DNA of 6,035 nt, taken from assembly GCA_020439605.1 (NCBI GenBank), contig JAGQSI010000007.1, forward strand, positions 14,798 to 20,832. The letters run 5' to 3'. Position 1 is the stretch's first letter. Each line of letters opens with the position of its first letter. The notes beneath the pieces were generated by a model. That model was not told the DNA's origin, searched no databases, and saw only the letters and a list, made by a program, of their open reading frames with translations. Positions 1-4,481 of this stretch are shown in pieces. The translations under genes and the position numbers were made by a program. This DNA is from Acidimicrobiales bacterium. Lineage in GTDB: Bacteria > Actinomycetota > Acidimicrobiia > Acidimicrobiales > Iamiaceae.

Positions 1-21
1 GCCAGTGATCTAACCGGGGGC

Positions 22-33
22 GGGATCGATCCC
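22..33. repeat. 12-bp perfect palindrome near the left edge
   Basis: GGGATCGATCCC reads identically on both strands. It is flanked by GGCG on the left (19-22) and CGCC on the right (35-38), so the symmetry extends a little further if one unpaired base is allowed at 34. It lies about 75 bases before the GTG start of the NuoF-like gene and could be an operator or the 3' hairpin of a gene ending off the left edge. No T-run follows, so a classical terminator is not supported. The rest of bases 1-106 shows nothing I can name; the TAA at 11-13 could end an upstream reading frame, but too little is visible. Confidence 0.4.
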
Positions 34-96
34 ACGCCGAAGTGTTGGCCACAGCATTCATTTGTCGTTGGACAAAGATAGGATCGCTCTACTGCC

Positions 97-102
97 AAGG
101 AG
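97..102 (+). promoter_or_regulatory. Ribosome binding site deciding the start of the NuoF-like gene
   Basis: AAGGAG lies 4 bases before the GTG at 107. The earlier in-frame candidates, TTG at 62 and TTG at 68, have no purine-rich sequence in front of them. This site is the reason for choosing GTG 107. Confidence 0.6.
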
Positions 103-106
103 TGAC

Positions 107-1495
107 GTGCCACCGTTCTTGTTGCCATCAAACCCAATCACCACGATCGACCAATACCTCGCTACCGATATTGGTGGCAAAGGTGTTGCCGAGGCCGTTC
201 GCCTTGGACCTGACGCCACCATTGAGTTGATAACGGCGTCCGGTCTGCGAGGTCGAGGTGGAGGCGGGTTCCCCACCGGGCGAAAGTGGGCCGGAGTTCG
301 CGCTCAGCCCGGTGGCCAGCGCTATCTCGTGTGTAACGCGGCCGAAGGTGAACCAGGCACGTTCAAGGACAGGGCGTTGCTGCGGGCCAATCCCTATCAA
401 GTTGTTGAGGGAATGGTGATAGCAGCGTTCGCTATCGGTGCAGCGGAGGCGTTCATCTGTTTGAAGGCGAGTTTCAAACAAGAAGTGGAGCTGATCAAAC
501 AGGCAATCTCGGACTTCCAATCGGCAGGCATCTGCAGCGACTGCACGTTCAACGTGGTTGCGGGACCCGATGAGTATCTCTTTGGTGAAGAGAAGGCAAT
601 GCTCGAAGTGATTGAGGGCAAACCCCCTCTACCGAGGCGCCTCGCTCCTTACGAGCACGGCTTGTTCGACGCCACGCCTCAAGGCGGTTGGGAGGCGAGC
701 AGTCATGGTGATGTGACCCGAAGTGACCTTCCGAACCCCACGCTCGTCAACAACCTTGAGACCCTCTCCAATGTTGCTCACATCTTGGTCAAGGGAGTGG
801 ATTGGTTCCGTTCGATGGGCACCGAAGAGTCGCCGGGCAATGTCATCGCAACTGTTGTTGGCGATGTGGCGAGCCCCGGAGTCGGTGAGATCGAGTTGGG
901 CACGCCGCTGGTCGATGTGATCAATACTGTTGGTGGAGGCGTGCTCGAGGGACGACAGATCAAAGGCGTGTTCTCAGGAGTCGCCAACCCAGTTATTACT
1001 GCTCAGAACCTGAACGCTTTGGTTAGCTATGAAGGCCTAGACGAGGTGGGCAGTGGCATGGGCGCTTCTGGCTTTGTTGTTTATGACGACACCGCATGCA
1101 TGGTCGACGTTGCCTACCAGTTCTCTCGCTTCCTCTACATCGAGTCCTGTGGCCAGTGCCCGCCGTGCAAGCTTGGCTCGGGGGAGATCACCTCAGCTCT
1201 GGAGCGCATCGAGACCGGTGCCGGTGAGGACAGAGACTTCGAGGTAATAGGTCACTGGTTGGAAAAGGTCACCGATTCAAGTCGCTGTTTCTTGGCAACC
1301 GAGGAACAGCTGATGGTCTCAAGTGTCATGCGGGCCTTCCCCGAAGAATTTGCGGCACATGTCGAACAACACGGTTGCCCGTACGGTGATCGCCGGCCCA
1401 TGCCCAAGATCGTGGACCTCGACAACGGAGTACCGACCTGGGACGAAAGCTTCTGGTTGAAGCAGCCAGACTGGACCTATGCGTCCCCAACCTGA
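107..1495 (+). CDS. NuoF-like NADH-binding flavoprotein with SLBB and 4Fe-4S domains
   Basis: This is a cytoplasmic NADH dehydrogenase subunit of the complex I 51-kDa (NuoF/Nqo1) family, which oxidises NADH with FMN and passes electrons to a [4Fe-4S] cluster. From the GTG start it has 462 residues, near normal NuoF length. In order it shows: the glycine-rich nucleotide loop GRGGGGFPTGRKW (about 49-61); the FMN motif CNAAEGEPGTFKDR (76-89), where the usual NADE reads NAAE; YLFGEE (about 157-162); VNNLETLSNV; an SLBB region from about 264; and the cluster motif ESCGQCPPCK with Cys348, Cys351 and Cys354, plus Cys394 in SSRCFLA. The C-terminal end KQPDWTY resembles actinobacterial stand-alone NuoF-like proteins as I recall them. 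No NuoE or NuoG is visible beside it, so its electron acceptor is unknown and membership in complex I is not supported here. TTG 62 is an alternative start giving 15 more residues. Confidence 0.9.
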   Translation: MPPFLLPSNPITTIDQYLATDIGGKGVAEAVRLGPDATIELITASGLRGRGGGGFPTGRKWAGVRAQPGGQRYLVCNAAEGEPGTFKDRALLRANPYQVVEGMVIAAFAIGAAEAFICLKASFKQEVELIKQAISDFQSAGICSDCTFNVVAGPDEYLFGEEKAMLEVIEGKPPLPRRLAPYEHGLFDATPQGGWEASSHGDVTRSDLPNPTLVNNLETLSNVAHILVKGVDWFRSMGTEESPGNVIATVVGDVASPGVGEIELGTPLVDVINTVGGGVLEGRQIKGVFSGVANPVITAQNLNALVSYEGLDEVGSGMGASGFVVYDDTACMVDVAYQFSRFLYIESCGQCPPCKLGSGEITSALERIETGAGEDRDFEVIGHWLEKVTDSSRCFLATEEQLMVSSVMRAFPEEFAAHVEQHGCPYGDRRPMPKIVDLDNGVPTWDESFWLKQPDWTYASPT

Positions 1496-1565
1496 GCCCT
1501 ACGGGGATTTCCCATTTGAGGGCCAGCTCACTTTGGGCCGGGATCGCCTCGGGGTTTGTTGTTAG

Positions 1566-1613
1566 CTCTGCCTATTACTACCTCTGCCTATTACTACCTC
1601 TGTCTATTGCTAA
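1566..1613. repeat. 16-bp tandem repeat, three copies, in the gap before the DUF808 gene
   Basis: The unit CTCTGCCTATTACTAC occurs exactly twice (1566-1581 and 1582-1597), followed by a third copy with three changes (1598-1613). GTTAGC at 1561-1566 and its reverse complement GCTAAC at 1609-1614 bracket the array. There are no spacers, so it is not a CRISPR. It lies about 70 bases after the NuoF-like stop and 93 bases before the DUF808 start, in DNA without a credible ORF. Its role is unknown: slipped-strand variation or stacked binding sites are both possible. Confidence 0.8.
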
Positions 1614-1632
1614 CGATGGTTGCTGCTGTGAA

Positions 1633-1658
1633 CGTTGGCCCCGTAACTGGTGCCAACG
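1633..1658. promoter_or_regulatory. Inverted repeat upstream of the DUF808 gene, possible operator
   Basis: CGTTGGC (1633-1639) and GCCAACG (1652-1658) are exact reverse complements with a 12-base spacer. A loose actinobacterial -10 hexamer TAGAGT (1670-1675, TAnnnT pattern) follows 11 bases later, which would place the repeat over the -35 region. I see no good -35 hexamer. Lack of a following T-run argues against a terminator. An operator or activator site is inference. Confidence 0.35.
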
Positions 1659-1706
1659 GTGCAACTAGGTAGAGTCTGAGGCCACACCACGATGAGGGAA
1701 TGACCA

Positions 1707-2687
1707 ATGGCAGGTGGCCTAGTTGGCCTATTGGACGACGTTGCAGCACTGGCCAAGCTGGCTGCCGCGTCTGTTGACGATGTTGGGGCCGCAGCGAGCA
1801 AGGCCAGCATGAAAGCTGCTGGGGTTGTTGTTGATGATGCTGCGGTTACGCCGGCCTACGTGCGCGGGTTGGCTGCCGAACGTGAATTGCCGATCATCAA
1901 GAAGATCGCTCTGGGTTCGCTTCGAAACAAGCTTGTGTTCATATTGCCCGTGGCATTGTTGCTTAGTTCGATAGCGCCGACGATTGTCGAAGTCATTTTG
2001 ATGGTCGGTGGTTCGTTGTTGGCATACGAAGGTGCTCACAAGGTCATTCATCGTCTCCGCCACGATGACAGCCATGATCATGAAAAGCCCTCGGTTGCCG
2101 TTGGCGCAGATGCAGAAGCAAAGACCATCTCTGGGGCAATTCGCACGGACTTCATACTCTCGGCCGAGATCATGGTTATTGCGCTCAAAGAAGTGCTGCA
2201 TGAGCCGTTGATCTCTCGGGGGATCATCCTGGTTGTGGTCGGTGTGTTCATAACCATCGCGGTATACGGCGTGGTGGCGCTCATCGTGAAGATGGATGAT
2301 GTCGGTTTGCTTCTAGCCGGGGGAGACTCACCGAAGACTCAAAAGATCGGCTTGGCGCTGGTGACTTCGATGCCCAAGGTTCTGGCTTGGTTGTCGGTGG
2401 TAGGCACCGCTGCGATGTTGTGGGTCGGTGGCCACATCTTGATTGTTGGCTTCGATGAACTCGGCTGGACAACCCCATATAACCTTGTCCACGAACTCGA
2501 ACATGGCGTGCACGGCGTGGCTGTTATAGGTGGGGTGTTGGCCTGGATGGCCAATACGTTGGTCTCAGCGATCGTTGGTTTCGGTGTCGGTTCGGTGATC
2601 TTCTTGGTGGTGTCCAAAGTCCAAGAAGCCAGAACGGCCAGGACCGCCGGTGCTGCTGGTCCTGCTGGTAGGACCGAAGTTGGCTGA
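1707..2687 (+). CDS. DUF808 family inner-membrane protein (E. coli YedI-like)
   Basis: This is an integral membrane protein of the DUF808 family, whose function is not established. The 326 residues are close to the family's usual length. Recognisable stretches are the start MAGGLVGLLDD, the AAERELPIIKKIALGS segment (about 56-71), GAIRTDFILSAEI (143-155) and GVVALIVKMDDVG (188-200), all matching E. coli YedI as I know it. Hydrophobic segments lie roughly at 75-108, 150-164, 172-195, 222-249 and 270-303. A soluble loop at 111-125 carries five histidines among acidic residues (H111, H115, H119, H123, H125), a possible metal-binding patch. The tail (about 307-326) is rich in Ala, Gly and Pro. GAGGGA at 1694-1699 sits 7 bases before the ATG, supporting this start. 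The gene appears to be transcribed on its own and converges with the hemoglobin gene. Confidence 0.92.
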   Translation: MAGGLVGLLDDVAALAKLAAASVDDVGAAASKASMKAAGVVVDDAAVTPAYVRGLAAERELPIIKKIALGSLRNKLVFILPVALLLSSIAPTIVEVILMVGGSLLAYEGAHKVIHRLRHDDSHDHEKPSVAVGADAEAKTISGAIRTDFILSAEIMVIALKEVLHEPLISRGIILVVVGVFITIAVYGVVALIVKMDDVGLLLAGGDSPKTQKIGLALVTSMPKVLAWLSVVGTAAMLWVGGHILIVGFDELGWTTPYNLVHELEHGVHGVAVIGGVLAWMANTLVSAIVGFGVGSVIFLVVSKVQEARTARTAGAAGPAGRTEVG

Positions 2688-2727
2688 CCGGCTCTAGCCG
2701 ATACTCACTGGCACGTGGGCTACCGGT
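2687..2727. terminator. Possible hairpin at the convergent 3' ends
   Basis: ACCGG (2687-2691) and TAGCC (2695-2699) can pair with GGCTA (2718-2722) and CCGGT (2723-2727). This makes a ten-pair stem with a three-base bulge and an 18-base loop. It starts on the last base of the DUF808 stop codon and runs into the last codons of the hemoglobin gene on the other strand. Only 6 bases separate the two stop codons, so any terminator must overlap coding sequence. No T-run follows on either strand, so a bidirectional terminator is only a suggestion. Confidence 0.3.
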
Positions 2728-3128
2728 TCTCCGGTGAGCTGCTTGGAGTGAACAAGAGCGACCCGTGATCCCATGGACTTGGCTTGCTCTACAACTGGGC
2801 CCTCCCAGCCGAGATCAAGAGTTTCGTAGAACAGATCGAGCCAGCGCTCGAAGTGGGCTCGGGTGAAATCTCGTTGCTCGTGTACATCGAGATGGGCCCG
2901 GAACGGGTTACCTTCATAGCCGGGTATACCGAGAAGGGCTCGAGTCCAGAACGCGGCGAGCTTTGGGATGTGGACGGACCAGTCCACCTTTGCAACCTCA
3001 TTGAACATTGGTCCGAGGACGTCATCTTGGGCTATGTCGGCGTAGAAGCGCCGTACCATCTCTGCGATCTCCTCAGGGGTGTCTAGATCGCATCCACGCC
3101 TCTCGGGCATCGTTCCTGGCTTACTCAT
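2694..3128 (-). CDS. Group III truncated hemoglobin
   Basis: This is a soluble heme protein of the truncated (2-on-2) globin family (PF01152), 144 residues, closest in pattern to group III (P-type) such as Campylobacter jejuni Ctb. Aligning by eye gives TyrB10 = Tyr29 in RRFYADI, HisE7 = His53 in SVHIPKL, the FW pair at 60-61 in LAAFWTRALLG, proximal HisF8 = His79 in NPFRAHLDV, and TrpG8 = Trp96 in HFERWLDLF. All residues expected to shape the ligand pocket are present, so it should bind heme. Group III globins bind O2 and NO; detoxification or redox roles are proposed for relatives, but the role here is unproven. The ATG is backed by GGAGG on the minus strand (3134-3138), 5 bases upstream. 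It is transcribed divergently from the SufR-like regulator and convergently to the DUF808 gene. Confidence 0.93.
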   Translation of the reverse strand: MSKPGTMPERRGCDLDTPEEIAEMVRRFYADIAQDDVLGPMFNEVAKVDWSVHIPKLAAFWTRALLGIPGYEGNPFRAHLDVHEQRDFTRAHFERWLDLFYETLDLGWEGPVVEQAKSMGSRVALVHSKQLTGEPVAHVPVSIG

Positions 3129-3142
3129 CCGAGCCTCCGGTT

Positions 3143-3170
3143 AGTTCTTCTATCAAATAATAGAGAAACT
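3143..3170. promoter_or_regulatory. 28-bp imperfect dyad over the hemoglobin promoter, candidate operator
   Basis: The dyad has outer arms AGTT (3143-3146) and AACT (3167-3170), and inner arms TCTAT (3149-3153) and ATAGA (3160-3164), with one further central pair, so ten of fourteen symmetric positions match. On the minus strand it contains TATTAT (3162-3157), a good -10 hexamer. A start about 7 bases later would leave a leader of about 20 bases including the GGAGG site. A protein bound here would block the hemoglobin promoter. Ownership by the divergent SufR-like regulator is inference; the sequence does not match the cyanobacterial SufR box CAAC-N6-GTTG. Confidence 0.5.
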
Positions 3171-3197
3171 GATGGTATCGGTGGAAGTCGGGTTAGT

Positions 3198-3211
3198 CTA
3201 GGATGTACTAG
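3198..3211. promoter_or_regulatory. CTAG-N6-CTAG dyad over the presumed regulator promoter
   Basis: CTAG at 3198-3201 and 3208-3211 form a symmetric pair. TAGGAT (3199-3204) is a TAnnnT-type -10 candidate for the plus-strand regulator gene, 37 bases before its GTG. The dyad shares the pattern CTA-N8-TAG with the centre of the hemoglobin-side dyad (3150-3163), 48 bp centre to centre. I do not see a convincing -35 hexamer. A site for autoregulation is possible but unproven. Confidence 0.3.
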
Positions 3212-3241
3212 AAGAAAGCCGAATGGCCTCGGAGCTGCTGC

Positions 3242-3916
3242 GTGGACAACTCAACTCGCCCTGATGACACCTTGCTAAAGCAAGGCAGAGCCTTGGGTGA
3301 CCCGACGCGCAATGCCATCTTCGTGCATATTCGAGACGCTCACCTTCCCCCTACCGTGGCCGAGTTGACCGATGCATTCGGGCTCAATCACAACGCCATT
3401 CGTCAACATCTCGCCAAGCTGCGAGATGCGGGGCTAGTTACCGAAGAAGTGAGCGCTCCGGTTGGTCCTGGTCGCCCAGCACGCCGTTATCGCCTGGTTC
3501 CTGGGGTATCGGAGCGTTGGGGTGGCCCTGGCCCCCACGAGACCCTGTCAACCATGCTGTTGGAGTTGCTCGACGGCAAGGGAACCCCCCTTGAGGTGGG
3601 TAGATCCATGGGACGGCGTCTCGCGGCTGAATACGGCGATGAGTTGGATGGCGCCGAAGTTCTTGGTGCAGTTGCACGTCGTTTGGGCTTTGAGCCTGAG
3701 ACAGAACCAACCCAGCGTGGACTAGATCTCGTTCTGGGAAAGTGTCCGTTTGTGGATCAGGCCACGGCCGCACCTCAAATCGTGTGCAGTCTGCACCATG
3801 GCATCGCCGAAGGTATCGCCCAGCAGGCATCCGGTGATGTGAACGTAGATGACCTGATTGCTCGTAGCCCGTTGCGCGCTGGGTGTCGGATCGAAGTGTC
3901 CGAGCCGGCTGGCTGA
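3242..3916 (+). CDS. Winged-helix regulator, COG2345/SufR-like, probable Fe-S or metal sensor
   Basis: This is a DNA-binding transcription factor of 224 residues. The N-terminal winged helix covers about 12-85: LGDPTRNAIFVHI, then the helix-turn-helix around TVAELTDAFGLNHNAIRQHLAKLRDAGLV (split here for description at 38-66), and a wing with GPGRPARRYRL (75-85). The C-terminal half has the COG2345/SufR pattern LGKCPF (Cys168), QIVCSLHHGIAEGI (Cys182) and SPLRAGCRIEV (Cys215). In SufR proteins conserved cysteines bind an Fe-S cluster and de-repress suf genes when the cluster is lost. The three cysteines here make a cluster plausible; His185 or His186 might be a fourth ligand, which is inference. 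GGAG at 3231-3234 lies 7 bases before the GTG start. No suf genes are visible, so the divergent hemoglobin gene is the natural first target. An ArsR-type regulator with another ligand remains possible. Confidence 0.85.
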   Translation: MDNSTRPDDTLLKQGRALGDPTRNAIFVHIRDAHLPPTVAELTDAFGLNHNAIRQHLAKLRDAGLVTEEVSAPVGPGRPARRYRLVPGVSERWGGPGPHETLSTMLLELLDGKGTPLEVGRSMGRRLAAEYGDELDGAEVLGAVARRLGFEPETEPTQRGLDLVLGKCPFVDQATAAPQIVCSLHHGIAEGIAQQASGDVNVDDLIARSPLRAGCRIEVSEPAG

Positions 3917-3985
3917 GCCAACCTCACGCCACCCTCAGAGCTGGCTACCTACCGAGGCCCCGGCCCACGCTCTCGGAGCCGATCT

Positions 3986-4405
3986 TCAGACTGCGCCTAT
4001 GTGGCGACCAGTGATCATGTCGGTGCCGAGGCGAAGCCAAGCAGCAGTGGTGATCGAAGGCCATAGGTCTTCTTCGACCGTGGCGAGGGCCCCGAGTTGG
4101 GCTTCATCGGAGATGACTTCGGCTCTACCGACTACCGAGACGCTCCATGCCGTGCGGGTCTGGCGATCCACGTCATCTGCTTGGAAACAGATCACCTCAC
4201 CTCGACCTAGGGCATCGAGCTTGGAGCTAGGTGCGCTTCGAAACACCACGGAGTCGTCCATCAGCAGGTAGCCGACAGGCAAGATGGCCGGCAGTGCAGC
4301 AATACTCACACTGATTCGCCCGAGCCACCCGCTCGCGAGCAGGCGCAGGCAGTCCTCGCGAGACAGCACATCGAAATCCATAGGTCTTGAGGTAATTGGG
4401 GTCAC
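3986..4405 (-). CDS. Pyridoxamine 5'-phosphate oxidase-like (FMN split-barrel) protein
   Basis: This is a small cytoplasmic protein of the PNPOx-like split-barrel superfamily, 139 residues from the GTG at 4405. The pattern LSREDCLRLLASGWLGRISV (14-33) followed by LPAILPVGYLL (38-48), VVFRSAPSSKLDAL (53-66), ICFQADDVD and TAWSVSVVGRAEVI (86-98) is typical of the actinobacterial Pyridox_ox_2/NimA-like group. Such proteins bind FMN, F420 or heme, so the cofactor and substrate cannot be told from sequence alone. It is too short and divergent to be the PdxH enzyme of vitamin B6 synthesis. The start is uncertain: GTG 4405 has AGGGGAG nearby (4409-4415 on this strand), whereas ATG 4381, giving MDFDVLSRED, fits the family's usual N-terminus but has no visible ribosome site. 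It follows the membrane-protein gene by 76 bases and may share its transcript. Confidence 0.85.
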   Translation of the reverse strand: MTPITSRPMDFDVLSREDCLRLLASGWLGRISVSIAALPAILPVGYLLMDDSVVFRSAPSSKLDALGRGEVICFQADDVDRQTRTAWSVSVVGRAEVISDEAQLGALATVEEDLWPSITTAAWLRLGTDMITGRHIGAV

Positions 4406-4408
4406 TGG

Positions 4409-4415
4409 CTCCCCT
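4409..4415 (-). promoter_or_regulatory. Ribosome-site-like AGGGGAG before the GTG of the split-barrel gene
   Basis: Read on the minus strand, AGGGGAG ends 3 bases before the GTG at 4405. The spacing is short for the whole motif but acceptable if AGGGG is the pairing part. It is the only purine-rich stretch near either candidate start of the PNPOx-like gene and the reason for preferring GTG 4405 over ATG 4381. Confidence 0.4.
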
Positions 4416-4481
4416 GACTGTTGAACCTCTTCACTCTTTCGTACTCGCGTCCTGAAACCAATAGGAAACCTGTCACAACAT

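Noticed and set aside
128..520. Minus-strand ORF opposite the NuoF-like gene
   Set aside because: It is antisense to the nucleotide- and FMN-binding region of a clear NuoF-like protein; long shadow ORFs are expected in such GC-rich coding DNA.
1521..1543. Terminator after the NuoF-like gene
   Set aside because: Only a 4-bp GGCC/GGCC stem can form, and the following T-rich stretch is separated by a dozen bases; too weak to call.
1566..1613. CRISPR array
   Set aside because: The 16-bp units are directly adjacent with no spacers, and no cas genes are present.
2784..3086. Plus-strand ORF of 100 codons opposite the hemoglobin gene
   Set aside because: It lies wholly antisense to a globin gene with clear heme-pocket residues and a good ribosome site, and its product resembles nothing I recognise.
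3917..3985. Bidirectional terminator between the regulator and the split-barrel gene
   Set aside because: Only short stems are visible (CCGAG with CTCGG, 15-base loop; TGGCT-G-AGCCA at the regulator stop, loop too small) and there is no T-run.
3858..4271. Plus-strand ORF of 137 codons spanning the regulator 3' end and the split-barrel gene
   Set aside because: It overlaps two well-supported genes in other frames and shows no family pattern.
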